64,000 nt of DNA from Sphingomonadales bacterium 32-65-25. GTDB taxonomy: Bacteria > Pseudomonadota > Alphaproteobacteria > Sphingomonadales > Sphingomonadaceae. Position numbers and translations under genes: made by a program. The stretch lies in the NCBI GenBank assembly GCA_002280855.1, contig NCEU01000001.1:124001-188000 (forward strand). Reading direction: 5' to 3'. Each line of letters begins with the position of its first letter. The first letter of the stretch is position 1. Shown here one piece after another: positions 43,457-53,193 of this stretch. The notes under the pieces were generated by a model. That model saw only the letters and a list, made by a program, of their open reading frames with translations, had not been told where the DNA came from and searched no databases.

Positions 43457-45136
43457 TCAGGGCCGCGCCTGCCACACGAACCGCCCTTCCTTCACTGTCC
43501 CCACCACCTTGATGGCCCTGATGCGCGCAGTGGGCGTCGTCAACGGGTTTGCGCTGAGCAGGGTGAAGTCGGCCAGCTTGCCCGCTTCGATGCTGCCGCG
43601 CCGGCGCTCTTCGCGGTAGGCCCAGGCCGGGTTGATGGTCAGCGCCTTCAGGCCGGCCCAGGCGTCCAAGCGTTGATCCGGCCCAAGCACAAAGCCGCTG
43701 CGGGTGGTGCGGGCCATGCTGGTCCACAGGATGAACATCGGATCGAGCGGCGTGACGATGAAATCGCTGTGGTTGCTGGCGTGCAGGCCCAGCGCCATCG
43801 CGCTGCGGATCGGGGAGATATGCGCCGCGCGGTCCTCGCCGAAGTTGCCGCGGTGGACGTCGCCCCAGAAATAGCTGTGGTTGGTGAAGTAGCTCGGTGT
43901 GATGCCCATCGCGGCGTAGCGCGGCAGTTGATCGGGGCGTTGCACCTGGCTGTGGATGACGATGGTGCGGTGATCGGCGGGCAGTTTCAGCGCGTCGACC
44001 GCGTTGATCACATCGTCCATCGCGGCGTCGCCGTTAGCGTGGATGAAGAGCTGCAGCCCGGCGGCGCTGGCGGCCTTGGCGGTGGAAAGGAAGGCCGGAT
44101 AAGGCTGGATACCCTGCGCCCGCCAGTTTTCCTGCCCGGTGGGGCCCCCATGCAGATAGGGCGTGCTCATATAGGCAGTGCGTCCTTGCGGGCTGCCATC
44201 CTGGGTGATCTTGATGCCTTGCAGTTTCAGCCGGCCCTGCCATTGCCCGAAAGCATAGGCCGGCTTGCCCAGCCATTTCGGCATATCAACGAAGCTGGGC
44301 AGCGCCACCACATCGAGCACGAGCCGCCCCTGGCCGGCCGCTGCCTGCAGCAGATCGAGATCAGCCATGCTGGTGAAGCCATCATTGGCCAGCGTGTAAC
44401 CATTTTTCGCATAAAGCTGCTGCACGGCGGCGAGATTGCGCAGGCGTTGTTCGCGCGGTGGCGGTTTCAGCGCCGGGCCAGCCAGCATCAGCGCGCTTTC
44501 CCAGATCTGGCCATTGGGCGTGCGGCCATCGGCTTCGCGGTTGATCAGGCCGCCTTCGGGGGCCTTCGTATCGGGCGTGACGCCGATCGCCGCCAGCCCG
44601 GCCGTGTTCAGCACCGCGCCGTGGCCAGAGACATGCATCACCAGCACCGGCCGATCCGGGAAGCGCGCATCAAGGTCGCGACGGGTCAGGTCGCGCTTGT
44701 CGGCCAGCAGGCTGGCATCATAACCCCAGCCCACCAGCCATTCACGGGGCGCGATCTTCAGCGCTGCCTCGCCATCGGCCAGTTTCCCCACCAGATCGGC
44801 AATGCTGGCGACGGTGCCCACAGGCGCACCCGACACATTCACCCGCCGCGCCAGATCAACCGCCATGGCGAGGTGGCTGTGCGCATCAATCAAGCCGGGC
44901 AAAAGCGTGCGGCCCTTCAGATCCAGCCGCTGCGTTTCCGCGCCGGCGATCCGCTGCGCCTGCGCCAGCGGTCCGGCAAAGGCGATCCTGCCGCCTTCGA
45001 CGACCACCGCCGCCACCGTGTGCGGCCTGTCCCCCACCATGGTCAGGATCGGGCCGCCGTGGATCAGCAGATCGGCGGCGCTGGCTGGGCTGGCCAGCGC
45101 CACAATGCAGCCCAGGCCAATGCGGCAGCTGATCAT
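43457..45136 (-). CDS. Exported amidohydrolase family protein (YtcJ-like)
   Basis: 559 aa with signal peptide ([19 protein letters not shown]), so probably periplasmic. Amidohydrolase_3 layout: [18 protein letters not shown], metal motif HxH in [30 protein letters not shown], and C-terminal [24 protein letters not shown]. The substrate is unknown; family members include cyclic-amide hydrolases and many uncharacterised enzymes. It lies on the minus strand between tolA and tolB, which is unusual. G-rich ribosome site before ATG 45136. Confidence 0.9.
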   Translation of the reverse strand: MISCRIGLGCIVALASPASAADLLIHGGPILTMVGDRPHTVAAVVVEGGRIAFAGPLAQAQRIAGAETQRLDLKGRTLLPGLIDAHSHLAMAVDLARRVNVSGAPVGTVASIADLVGKLADGEAALKIAPREWLVGWGYDASLLADKRDLTRRDLDARFPDRPVLVMHVSGHGAVLNTAGLAAIGVTPDTKAPEGGLINREADGRTPNGQIWESALMLAGPALKPPPREQRLRNLAAVQQLYAKNGYTLANDGFTSMADLDLLQAAAGQGRLVLDVVALPSFVDMPKWLGKPAYAFGQWQGRLKLQGIKITQDGSPQGRTAYMSTPYLHGGPTGQENWRAQGIQPYPAFLSTAKAASAAGLQLFIHANGDAAMDDVINAVDALKLPADHRTIVIHSQVQRPDQLPRYAAMGITPSYFTNHSYFWGDVHRGNFGEDRAAHISPIRSAMALGLHASNHSDFIVTPLDPMFILWTSMARTTRSGFVLGPDQRLDAWAGLKALTINPAWAYREERRRGSIEAGKLADFTLLSANPLTTPTARIRAIKVVGTVKEGRFVWQARP

Positions 45137-45271
45137 ATTCCCCCCCCAACTATCTGTATTAGACGTGTTACACAGCGTGTTTGCACGGGAATCCTTGGCC
45201 ACGCAAGACGCAGCCGGCCACGGCAAACAGTTTGGCTCCCGTTCAGCTCCCCCCCCTGTTATGGTGAGGTG

Positions 45272-46591
45272 ATGAGACTGATTCTGTTCACTGCTGCACT
45301 GCTTGCCGCCCCTGCCTTTGCGCAAGGCACGCCGCTTCGCGTGGATATCAACGCTGGACTGATGCAGCCGATGCCGATCGCCGTGCCAGCCTTTGCCCCC
45401 GGCAATGGCGCCAGCACCGAAGCCGGTACCACCACGCAGATTGGCGAGCGCGCGGCGCAGGTGATTGCCAATGATCTGAAATCCTCAGGTCTGTTCCGGC
45501 CACTCGATCCCGCAGCCTACACAACCACGGTGGGCATTGATGATGTGCTGAAACCGGATTTCCCGGCCTGGCGCACGATTGCCGCGCAGGCGCTGGTAAC
45601 GGGCACGGTGACGGCCAATCCGGATGGCGGCATCACGCTCGCCTGTTATGCCTATGATGTGTTTGCCGGCGCCGAAATCGCACGGCAGGGGTTCGTGACC
45701 ACGGCGGCCGGCTGGCGCCGCGCCGCGCACAAATGCGCCGATCTCGTCTATTCCCGCCTCACCGGAGAAAGCGGCTATTTCGACAGCCGCATTGTTTATG
45801 TGAGCGAGACAGGTTCACGCACCAAGCGCATCAAGCGGCTCGCCATCATGGATCAGGACGGCGCCGGCCACCGCTTCCTCACTTCCGGTCAGAACCTGGT
45901 GCTGACGCCGCGCTTTGCGCCGGGGCAGCAGACCATCACCTACATGAGTTTCGAGAATAACCGCCCGCGCGTGTGGATCTACACGCTGGGCAGTGGCCGG
46001 CAGGAAGCGGTGGGCCAGTTTTCCGCGATGACCTTCGCGCCGCGCTTCTCGCCCGACGGGCAGAACCTGGTGTTTTCCATGGCGGTGGGCGGCAACACCG
46101 ATATCTATCGCTTCAACCTTGCCACCCGCAGCACGACTCGCCTCACCAGCGGACCGGGGATCGATACCTCGCCCAGCTACTCGCCCGATGGCACGAAGAT
46201 CGTGTTTGAAAGTGATCGCGGCGGTTCGCAGCAGTTGTATGTGATGAACGCCGATGGCAGCGGCCAGAGCCGGATCAGCTTTGGCGAAGGCCGCTCCGCC
46301 AGCCCGGTGTGGAGCCCGCGCGGCGATTATATCGCCTTCACCCGCATGGGTGGCGGCCGTTTCGGCGTGGGCGTCATGCGCCCCGATGGCTCTGGCGAAC
46401 GACTGCTGACCAACGGCTTTCAGGATGAAAGTCCGGCCTGGTCACCCAATGGCCGCGTTATCCTGTTTGCCCGCGGCGACAGGTCGGGTCGTTCGGGCTT
46501 GTGGTCCGTCGATATTTCCGGTCTGAATGAACGCCGTATCGCGACCCCGCTGGATGCATCTGATCCGGCTTGGTCGCCCTTGTTACCCTGA
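45272..46591 (+). CDS. tolB: Tol-Pal system periplasmic protein TolB
   Basis: 439 aa. Signal peptide [18 protein letters not shown]-terminal domain ([17 protein letters not shown]), then a six-blade beta-propeller with repeated SPDG/WSPxG turns ([48 protein letters not shown]). Start ATG 45272. Its own promoter must lie in the 135-bp gap shared with the amidohydrolase, because tolQRA is cut off by that gene. Pal follows 22 bases on. Confidence 0.95.
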   Translation: MRLILFTAALLAAPAFAQGTPLRVDINAGLMQPMPIAVPAFAPGNGASTEAGTTTQIGERAAQVIANDLKSSGLFRPLDPAAYTTTVGIDDVLKPDFPAWRTIAAQALVTGTVTANPDGGITLACYAYDVFAGAEIARQGFVTTAAGWRRAAHKCADLVYSRLTGESGYFDSRIVYVSETGSRTKRIKRLAIMDQDGAGHRFLTSGQNLVLTPRFAPGQQTITYMSFENNRPRVWIYTLGSGRQEAVGQFSAMTFAPRFSPDGQNLVFSMAVGGNTDIYRFNLATRSTTRLTSGPGIDTSPSYSPDGTKIVFESDRGGSQQLYVMNADGSGQSRISFGEGRSASPVWSPRGDYIAFTRMGGGRFGVGVMRPDGSGERLLTNGFQDESPAWSPNGRVILFARGDRSGRSGLWSVDISGLNERRIATPLDASDPAWSPLLP

Positions 46592-46613
46592 CAGTTGGAA
46601 GAGGAGCCCCCAA

Positions 46614-47159
46614 ATGACCCGCCACCTGCCCAAATTGCCCTTGCTGGCGCTTGTTCTGCTTGCTGCTGCCTGCGCGCCCAAGAAGCCGCCGGCCGAATTG
46701 CAAGCTCCGCCGGCCACCGCCCGTCCCGAAGCGCCGACACCGGCACCGACGGAACGGCCAGCCACCGTTGAAACGGGTGCCAGCAACATCGTGCCCGGCA
46801 GCCAGGACGATCTGCGCGCCCAGGCTGGCGGAGACACGGTGCTGTTTGCCTATGACAGTTATGAACTGGATGGCGAGGCCCGTGCCACGCTGCTGAAGCA
46901 TGCGACCTGGCTGCGCGCCAATGCGAACGTGCGCGTGACGCTTGAAGGCCATTGCGACGAGCGTGGCACCCGCGAATACAACCTGGCGCTGGGTGATCGC
47001 CGCGCCAATTCGGCGAAGAATTTCCTCGCATCGCAGGGCATCGACGTCGCCCGGCTCAGCACCATTTCCTATGGCAAGGAAAAGCCGGCCGTGGATGGGG
47101 CCGATGAAGCCGCCTATGCGCAGAACCGCCGCGCCGTGACCATGGTGATGAGCCGCTAA
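46614..47159 (+). CDS. pal: Peptidoglycan-associated lipoprotein Pal
   Basis: 181 aa. Lipoprotein signal with lipobox LLAAAC (acylated C20) and an OmpA-like peptidoglycan-binding domain (VRVTLEGHCDERGTREYNLALGDRRA). Outer-membrane anchor of the Tol-Pal system. Strong ribosome site GGAAGAGGAG before ATG 46614. No ybgF/cpoB gene follows; fmt is next. Confidence 0.96.
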   Translation: MTRHLPKLPLLALVLLAAACAPKKPPAELQAPPATARPEAPTPAPTERPATVETGASNIVPGSQDDLRAQAGGDTVLFAYDSYELDGEARATLLKHATWLRANANVRVTLEGHCDERGTREYNLALGDRRANSAKNFLASQGIDVARLSTISYGKEKPAVDGADEAAYAQNRRAVTMVMSR

Positions 47160-47202
47160 GGCCCCTTCCCCCGTCACCGTTTAATCGTTTACAGGCGTGC
47201 CC

Positions 47203-48108
47203 ATGCGGATCATCCACATGGGCACGCCTTTTTTCGCCGTTCCGGCGCTCGATGCGCTGGCGACGGCCGGGCACGAGATCATCGCCGTCTATACCCGCGC
47301 ACCCAAGCCGGCCGGGCGCGGCAAGCAGTTGCAGATGAGCCCGGTCCACGCCCGCGCCGAGGCGTTGGGCATCCCGGTGTTCACGCCGCGCAGCTTCCGC
47401 GATCCGGCGGCGGTGGCCCAGTTCCTTGAGGTGGCCAAGGATTGCGATGTCGCCATCGTTGCTGCCTATGGCCTGATCCTGCCGCGCGCCGTGCTCGACG
47501 CACCGCGCCTGGGTTGCCTCAACATCCACGGTTCGCTGCTGCCGCGTTGGCGCGGGGCGGCGCCGATCCAGCGCGCGGTACTGGCCGGCGATGCCATCAC
47601 CGGCGTCACCATCATGCAGATGGAAGAAGGGCTGGATACCGGCCCGATGCTGGCCACGGCAGAGACGCCCATCGCCGCCAAGACCAGCGGCGAACTGTTT
47701 GCCGAACTGGCGCTGCTGGGCGCTGAATTGTTGATCGACGTGCTGGCCCACCCGCGCACAGCGGTGCCGCAGCCGGAAGCCGGCGTCACGCTCGCCCCGC
47801 GCATCGACAAGGCCGAAGCCCATCTCGATACCAGCCTGCCCGCTCTGCAACTGGAACGGCAGGTGCGCGGCTTCAATCCGGCGCCAGGGGCCTGGATCGA
47901 TATTGCCGGTGAACGGGTGAAGATCCTCGTCGCCAGCGTTGAGCCCGGCCCGGCCGCGCCCGGCCTCACCGTTGATGATCGGCTTGGGCTGGGCACGGGC
48001 GATGGCGTGTTGCGCCCCACGCTTGTGCAGCGCGCCGGCAAACCGGCCATGCCGGTCAAGGCGCTGCTGAATGGTTGGCGTGTTCCGGCCGGCTCACCGC
48101 TTGCATGA
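47203..48108 (+). CDS. fmt: Methionyl-tRNA formyltransferase
   Basis: Formylates initiator Met-tRNA using 10-formyl-THF, 301 aa. Signatures [47 protein letters not shown] (catalytic Asn-His) and the C-terminal OB-like domain. ATG 47203 chosen over GTG 47197. Overlaps truA as ATGA. The usual partner def is not adjacent. Confidence 0.96.
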   Translation: MRIIHMGTPFFAVPALDALATAGHEIIAVYTRAPKPAGRGKQLQMSPVHARAEALGIPVFTPRSFRDPAAVAQFLEVAKDCDVAIVAAYGLILPRAVLDAPRLGCLNIHGSLLPRWRGAAPIQRAVLAGDAITGVTIMQMEEGLDTGPMLATAETPIAAKTSGELFAELALLGAELLIDVLAHPRTAVPQPEAGVTLAPRIDKAEAHLDTSLPALQLERQVRGFNPAPGAWIDIAGERVKILVASVEPGPAAPGLTVDDRLGLGTGDGVLRPTLVQRAGKPAMPVKALLNGWRVPAGSPLA

Positions 48109-48869
48109 CCCGTTTCCGCTTCACGGTGGAATATGATGGCCGGCCCTATTTGGGCTGGCAGCGGCAGGATCATGGCCCATCGGTGCAGGCCGCCATCGAG
48201 GAAGCGATCTTGCAGGTGACGGGCGAGACGGTGGACGTTCATGCGTCGGGCCGTACCGATGCCGGCGTCCACGCCCGCGCCATGCCGGCCCATGCCGATA
48301 TCGCAAAATCCCTCACGCCGTTCCGCCTGATGGAGGCGATCAACGCCCGGTTGAAGCCGCAGCCGGTGGCCATTATCGATTGTGCACAAGCCCCCAATTG
48401 GCACGCCCGCTTCGATTGCACCGGGCGGCGCTATCACTATCGCATCATCAATCGCCGCGCGCCGCTCAGCTTTGATGCCGGGCTGGCCTGGCGGGTGCCA
48501 ACCACGCTGGATGTGCAGGCCATGCACGCGGCGGCGCAGCGGCTGGTTGGCCAGCATGATTTCACCACCTTCCGTTCTGCCAAATGCCAGGCCAAATCAC
48601 CGCTGCGCACGCTCGATCGGCTGGATGTGACGCGCGTGGGGGAAGAGGTGCATATCTTCGCCGCGGCCCGCAGTTTCCTGCATCACCAGGTGCGTTCCAT
48701 GGTGGGCTGCCTGAAACTGGTGGGTGAAGCCAAGTGGAGCGCCGATGATCTTGCCGCCGCGCTCGCCGCTCGTGATCGCGATGCGCTTGGGCTGAACGCG
48801 CCGCCCGATGGCCTGTATTTCATCGGCGCCAGCTACCCCGAACTGTCGGTAGGCTTTACAACTGACTAA
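48105..48869 (+). CDS. truA: tRNA pseudouridine(38-40) synthase
   Basis: 254 aa. N-terminus [19 protein letters not shown], catalytic aspartate in [14 protein letters not shown] (D near residue 53), and [20 protein letters not shown] motifs. Start ATG 48105 in ATGA overlap with fmt, giving a fmt-truA pair. Confidence 0.96.
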   Translation: MTRFRFTVEYDGRPYLGWQRQDHGPSVQAAIEEAILQVTGETVDVHASGRTDAGVHARAMPAHADIAKSLTPFRLMEAINARLKPQPVAIIDCAQAPNWHARFDCTGRRYHYRIINRRAPLSFDAGLAWRVPTTLDVQAMHAAAQRLVGQHDFTTFRSAKCQAKSPLRTLDRLDVTRVGEEVHIFAAARSFLHHQVRSMVGCLKLVGEAKWSADDLAAALAARDRDALGLNAPPDGLYFIGASYPELSVGFTTD

Positions 48870-48923
48870 GGTTGCTCGCTTGCCAATTGGGTGGATTCAG
48901 CCACTTGCCGGCAATCCACAAAT

Positions 48924-48938
48924 TGGCACGCTAATTGC
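48924..48938 (+). promoter_or_regulatory. Sigma-54-type -24/-12 promoter match
   Basis: TGGCAC-GCTAA-TTGC matches the RpoN consensus (TGGCAC, five bases, TTGC) exactly, with GG and GC twelve bases apart. It would start RNA near 48950, 25 bases before the 41-aa ORF. A chance match somewhere in 64 kb on both strands is not negligible (order of one in ten), so position is the main support. No rpoN or enhancer-binding protein gene is in the window. Confidence 0.4.
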
Positions 48939-48974
48939 AAGATTGTTGTCGGATCGCCACCGAAGAAGCACACC

Positions 48975-49100
48975 ATGCCCCAAGGGCCGCACCTTTCCCA
49001 CAGCCAACCTGGCCAGCGCGCCAAGCGCCTCTGGCTCTGGATGGGGCTGTCACTCGGAACCGCCGGCGGATTGCTGGCTGGCTGGCTGATCGCTGGCTGA
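48975..49100 (+). CDS. Small membrane peptide, 41 aa
   Basis: ATG 48975 (MPQGPHLSHSQPGQRAKRLW). A basic, Pro/Gln-rich N-terminus is followed by one hydrophobic helix, WLWMGLSLGTAGGLLAGWLI, to the end. The AxxxG/GxxxG-like spacing could allow helix packing. It lies alone between truA and the convergent alkaline phosphatase, behind a sigma-54-like site. No family recognised. It could be a real stress-type small protein or a chance ORF. Confidence 0.45.
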   Translation: MPQGPHLSHSQPGQRAKRLWLWMGLSLGTAGGLLAGWLIAG

Positions 49101-49118
49101 AACTTCCGTCTGGCCGGC

Positions 49119-50615
49119 TCAACGCCAGCCAAGTGCTTCCGCCATGATGTGGAAGATCAAATTCTGCTCCATCACGCCGCGCACCAGATCGGCGCGCGGG
49201 CCTTCGGCAAACAGCGCCACATCCTCACCGCCATGGCTTTCGCCGCTGGTGCCATAGGTTTTATTGGCGAGATAATTGGGATCCGTGGGTGGCAGCGTGC
49301 GGGACAGGCCGCGGCTCACGAAAGGCCCGTTGGCATAAGTCAGCGTCGTCATCGGCTGGCCGCGATCATCCAGCGAATAGCCTTCGGGGCTCAGGCCACC
49401 ATCGCCTTCGCCACCGCCCTTGGGCGGCTTGATATAGCCCAATATGTCATTCCCACGCTCCGGGTAACCGGCGATGGTCAGCACATGGCTGTGATCGGCG
49501 GTGACCAGCACCAGTGTCTCATCCAGGTTCACGGTCTTCAGCACCTCGGCCACGGTGGCGCTGAACATCTGCGCTTCCTTCAGCGCCCGATACGGGTTGC
49601 TGGCGTGGTGGGCGTGATCGATGCGGCCGCCCTCGATCATCAGATAATAGCCCTTGCCACCGCGCGCTGCCTTGCCGGCATCCAGCTTGGCCAGCGCAAA
49701 GCGCGCCAATTCCGGCAGGCTGGGCTCGGCCTCGTCCTTGCGGTCATGCTCAAAGCTCAGGTGATCGGGCGTAAACAGGCCCAGAACCGGGCCAGCGTTG
49801 CGGCTGTTCAATGCCCGCAGGCCCTTGGAGTCAGCAACAAACTGGCCCTGCGGCCAGGCCTTCTGCCAATCTTCCACCAGGTTGCGGCCATCATCGCGTT
49901 GGCCGCCCTTGCCCAACGGCAGGAAGCGCGCACGGCCGCCGCCCAGCACAACGTCCAGCCCGCCCTTGAAACCCACCAGCTGCGTGGCGAGATCGGCACA
50001 ACCGGACGCGCGATCGGCGGCAGGATAGGCGCGGTCCGCCCCTTCCCAATCACGGAACGGCACATGGCCATAAACCGCGGCCGGCGTCGCATGGGTGATG
50101 CGGGTGGTGGTGACAACGCCCACGCCCATCCCCTGCCCCTTGGCGATCTCGGCCAAGGTGCGCGGCAGCTTTTCTGGGGTCTTGCAGGCTTCCACGCCCT
50201 GATCGGCGCCCATGTTGATGGTGCCAATGCGGGTTTTCACGCCGGTGTTGAAGCTGCTGGCGGTGCCGGCACTGTCCGGCACCTGGGCATTGGTGTTATA
50301 GGTCTTGATCAGGGCGGTGCTGGCCATCTTGTCCCAGGCCAGGTTGTTCTCCTCGCCGGTGGACGGCGCACGGCCATCGATGGGATGCTGGCCATCAAAG
50401 ATACGCGCGGCGGTGAGCGTGGAGATGCCCATCCCGTCACCAACCATCAGGATGACATTCTTCGCGCGCTTCGGCCGATTCACCACTTTCAGGCGGGCAT
50501 CAAGTGCAGCGCGGCCATCGGTCCACCAGCTGTCTTTCACCGGCGTATCGAGCACCGGGGCAGCTGAAACGGAGGTGGCCAGCAGGCCAGCCACAAGAAT
50601 TGCGCGCATCATCAT
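49119..50615 (-). CDS. Alkaline phosphatase
   Basis: Periplasmic phosphomonoesterase of the PhoA superfamily, 498 aa, with signal peptide (RAILVAGLLATSVSAA). Metal aspartate in MVGDGMG (D60), nucleophile S115 in VPDSAGTASS, and metal histidines in HAHHASNPYRA and VTADHSHV; a late histidine in TSGESHGGEDV. Three consecutive ATG codons (50615, 50612, 50609); AGGGGAAAA lies properly before the first. No recognisable Pho box in the 39 bases to the next gene. Confidence 0.93.
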   Translation of the reverse strand: MMMRAILVAGLLATSVSAAPVLDTPVKDSWWTDGRAALDARLKVVNRPKRAKNVILMVGDGMGISTLTAARIFDGQHPIDGRAPSTGEENNLAWDKMASTALIKTYNTNAQVPDSAGTASSFNTGVKTRIGTINMGADQGVEACKTPEKLPRTLAEIAKGQGMGVGVVTTTRITHATPAAVYGHVPFRDWEGADRAYPAADRASGCADLATQLVGFKGGLDVVLGGGRARFLPLGKGGQRDDGRNLVEDWQKAWPQGQFVADSKGLRALNSRNAGPVLGLFTPDHLSFEHDRKDEAEPSLPELARFALAKLDAGKAARGGKGYYLMIEGGRIDHAHHASNPYRALKEAQMFSATVAEVLKTVNLDETLVLVTADHSHVLTIAGYPERGNDILGYIKPPKGGGEGDGGLSPEGYSLDDRGQPMTTLTYANGPFVSRGLSRTLPPTDPNYLANKTYGTSGESHGGEDVALFAEGPRADLVRGVMEQNLIFHIMAEALGWR

Positions 50616-50654
50616 TTTGTTTTCCCCTGCCCAAAAATCATTGCAGCACCGATG

Positions 50655-51581
50655 TTACAGCAATTTGATGTCGCGCAGCCGTTCCAGCAGATAATCGTTT
50701 GCGGTGATCGGCGGCTCCTCTTGCGGCCCGCCGGGCAGCGCGGTGATCAGATAATCCGGCCGGAAATGCAGGAAGAACGGCGTTGAATACCGCGCCACGC
50801 CCATGCGTTCCGGTGCCGGATTGACAACACGGTGCGTGGTCGACGGCAGGCGATGCCCGGTCAGCCGTTGCAGCATGTCACCCACATTGCACACCAGGCT
50901 GCCGGCCGGCGCATCAATGAACCGCCACTCGCCATTCTTGTCGAGCAATTGCAGCCCGGCTTCCTCGGCGCCGAGCAGCAGGGTGATGACATTGATATCC
51001 TCGTGCGCGCCGGCGCGGATCGCGCCCGCCGTTTCCGGCGGCACCGGCGGATAATGCAGCAGGCGCAGGATCGAGTTTCCGTCGCGCACCGGATCGGCGA
51101 AGAACTCCGTGTCCAACCCAAGATGCACGGCAATGGCACGCAGAAGGGTGGCGCCCGTCTTGTCGAGCGCGTCGAACAATGCCCACACCGCATCGTGGAA
51201 ATCAGGGATTTCACTGGGCCACAGATTGGCCGGCATCACATCAGCATAAGCATGGCCCGGCGGCAGTTCGCGGCCCACATGCCAGAATTCCTTCAGATCG
51301 GCCTTGGCGTGGCCCTTGGCCGCCTCGACACCGAAGGGGGTCAGCCCGCGCTGGCCGCCACCGCCGGGCACCACGTAACGGCGCTTCACCTCTTCCGGCA
51401 GCGCAAAGAACGCCTTGGTGGCGGCATTGGCGCTGTCGATCAGTCCCTGATCGATGCCGTGATCGGACACCACCGCAAAACCGGTGCGGGCAAACGCATC
51501 GCCAAAACCGGCAGCGGCGGCAGCCAGATCGGTGTGCACCAGCGAAAGCGGAATCGGCTTGATGTCGGCAGCAAGTGTCAT
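50655..51581 (-). CDS. 2-oxoglutarate/Fe(II) oxygenase, isopenicillin N synthase family
   Basis: 308 aa. Fe(II) ligands H193-x-D195 (AGAHEDINVIT) and H250 (STTHRVV), and 2-oxoglutarate arginine R264 in RYSTPFF, all in family spacing. N-terminal half FARTGFAVVSDHGID is the usual non-haem dioxygenase opening. The substrate is unknown. ATG 51581; the open frame goes on to 51821, but that part overlaps the decayed DUF481 copy and is not this gene. Same strand as the alkaline phosphatase, upstream of it, 39 bases apart. Confidence 0.9.
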   Translation of the reverse strand: MTLAADIKPIPLSLVHTDLAAAAAGFGDAFARTGFAVVSDHGIDQGLIDSANAATKAFFALPEEVKRRYVVPGGGGQRGLTPFGVEAAKGHAKADLKEFWHVGRELPPGHAYADVMPANLWPSEIPDFHDAVWALFDALDKTGATLLRAIAVHLGLDTEFFADPVRDGNSILRLLHYPPVPPETAGAIRAGAHEDINVITLLLGAEEAGLQLLDKNGEWRFIDAPAGSLVCNVGDMLQRLTGHRLPSTTHRVVNPAPERMGVARYSTPFFLHFRPDYLITALPGGPQEEPPITANDYLLERLRDIKLL

Positions 51582-51649
51582 GTCCGCCCTTTGCCCCGGA
51601 TTCTGGTCGTCTGCCAGTCCCCTTGAATACGGATCATGCCGGTTGAACA

Positions 51650-52008
51650 ATGGCCGCAGCAAGCGCCAGAAACGGGCGGTTGGATCGCGCCGCTGTCGCC
51701 CTCGTTGCCCATATTGCCACCCCGGCCCGGGAAGAGCGATTGGCCAGCCAGTGTGCGCCCGGCGGCTGGACCGCCAATGGCGAAGTGGCAGTTTGGTGAT
51801 CTCGCCGACGCTCACCTTCACGCAAATCGTGACTTGCCACAGTGATCAACGCAACAGTTCGCTTCAGTCTGCCGCGCAAATGACCACGCGGTTGAATGTC
51901 CGCCTTTCAGCCGGCCTGTCGTTCCAGATTGACAATGAAAGCACCCCGAAGCCAGGCTGCGAGAACGGCGATACTGTTACATTCGTTAAGCCGGTCTATA
52001 ACTCATGA
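51650..52008 (+). pseudogene. Decayed DUF481 outer-membrane protein gene (tandem paralogue remnant)
   Basis: From 51808 to TGA 52006-52008 one frame encodes about 66 residues (TLTFTQIV..., TTRLNVRLSAGLSFQIDNES..., ending VKPVYNS) that align without gaps to the C-terminus of the intact DUF481 protein just downstream (LNFTQAAT..., LNGRLSARFSFQYNNES...), about half identical. Just before, another frame reads AKWQFGDL, matching AKWQINDML. Earlier, at 51650-51799, a third frame reads LDRAAVALVA and AREERLASQ, resembling DRAVVAGIA and AREEKLASQ of the intact N-terminus. So a gene copy lost its middle and gained frameshifts. Confidence 0.7.
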
Positions 52009-52070
52009 CCCACAGTTGACCGCTGGCTGCCGCATAGTCAAACTGTTGTTACCCATGGGGAGACAACAAC

Positions 52071-52952
52071 ATGAAAAGCGTTCTGCCGCTGACTCTTGCT
52101 TTGCTGGCCACGCCGGCATTTGCCGAACCAATTCCGGCGGCGGTGGAAGCGATGATTGATGCGGCAGCCAGCCCTGAGGATCGGGCCGTGGTGGCCGGGA
52201 TCGCGAAGAAAACCAACCCGGCCAGCGCCGCCGAGATCGATGCCAAGCTGTCCGCGATCAACGCCGCCGCCGCCAAGGCCCGCGAAGAAAAGCTCGCCTC
52301 CCAGGGCTTTCTTGATGGCTGGAGCGGCCAGGGTGAGGCCGGCGGTTTCATTTCCACCGGCAACACCCGCAACCGCGGCGTGGCCGTGGGCGTGAGCCTG
52401 ACCAAGGAAAGCCGCAGCTGGAAGCACGCCTTGCGGGGTATTGTCGACTATCAGGAAGACAATGGCGTGGCTTCGCGCGAACGCTATTTCGCCGGCTATG
52501 AAGGCAATTGGAAGTTCAGCAGCCGTGCCTATGCCCTGCTCGCCTTGAGCTGGGAGCGGGATCGCTTCACCGGCTTTTCCAGCCGCTTCACGCAGGCCAT
52601 CGGCCTTGGCTATCGCGTGGTGGACACGCCAGACCTGACCATCGCCGTGGATGGCGGCCCGGCGTTGCGGCAAACGCGGTTCATCAATGGCATTACCGAT
52701 AACAGCGTCGCCGCCCGCGCCGGCCTCAACGCCAAATGGCAGATCAACGACATGTTGAACTTCACCCAGGCTGCGACCTATTATTACGACAACAGCAACA
52801 ACTCGCTGTTGGCGCTGTCGCAGCTCACCGCCAAACTGAATGGCCGGCTTTCGGCGCGTTTTTCCTTCCAGTACAACAACGAAAGCAACCCGCCGCCGGG
52901 CCGCCTGAACAGCGATACCGTTACCCGCGCCACGCTGGTCTACAGTTTCTGA
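52071..52952 (+). CDS. DUF481 family outer-membrane protein
   Basis: 293 aa with a signal peptide (KSVLPLTLALLATPAFA). An alpha-helical, Ala-rich segment (residues 20-80) precedes GFLDGWSGQGEAGGFISTGN, the opening of the DUF481 beta-barrel of about 200 residues, ending in aromatic-rich strands and LVYSF with a C-terminal phenylalanine as in barrel proteins. Salt-induced outer-membrane protein family, function unclear. Ribosome site GGGGAGA before ATG 52071. A decayed paralogue lies immediately upstream. Confidence 0.9.
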   Translation: MKSVLPLTLALLATPAFAEPIPAAVEAMIDAAASPEDRAVVAGIAKKTNPASAAEIDAKLSAINAAAAKAREEKLASQGFLDGWSGQGEAGGFISTGNTRNRGVAVGVSLTKESRSWKHALRGIVDYQEDNGVASRERYFAGYEGNWKFSSRAYALLALSWERDRFTGFSSRFTQAIGLGYRVVDTPDLTIAVDGGPALRQTRFINGITDNSVAARAGLNAKWQINDMLNFTQAATYYYDNSNNSLLALSQLTAKLNGRLSARFSFQYNNESNPPPGRLNSDTVTRATLVYSF

Positions 52953-53019
52953 AACCCGGTTGACCCACAGGGACACCGCCACTATAGCAGCGCCTCCCGC
53001 TCGCCGGGATGGGGCCTGT

Positions 53020-53096
53020 GGCAGCGTAGCTCAGTTGGTGAGAGCGCCGGATTCATAACCCGGAGGTCGGCAGTTCAAATCTGCCCGCTGCTACCA
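53020..53096 (+). tRNA. tRNA-Met (CAT), elongator
   Basis: 77 nt including an encoded CCA. Acceptor stem GGCAGCG with CGCTGCT (G1-U72 wobble), D-loop AGCTCAGTTGGTGAGAGC, anticodon CAT at 53054-53056, T-arm GCAGTTCAAATCTGC. The wobble pair rather than a C1-A72 mismatch, and the lack of three G-C pairs in the anticodon stem, make it elongator rather than initiator. tRNA-Ile with lysidine CAT is possible but less likely. Confidence 0.96.
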
Positions 53097-53193
53097 TCCC
53101 CCCCCTGCCAAATTCTCCCCTGCGACGAGGATGAGGTGGCAATCCAGCGCCACCACGGCTAAACATCTCTCCGTCATATTGGGGAGAATTTGC

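Noticed and set aside
43673..45271. Plus-strand N-terminal extension of tolB running through the amidohydrolase region
   Set aside because: tolB has a clear signal peptide at 45272; the extension is the antisense of the amidohydrolase and shows no family resemblance.
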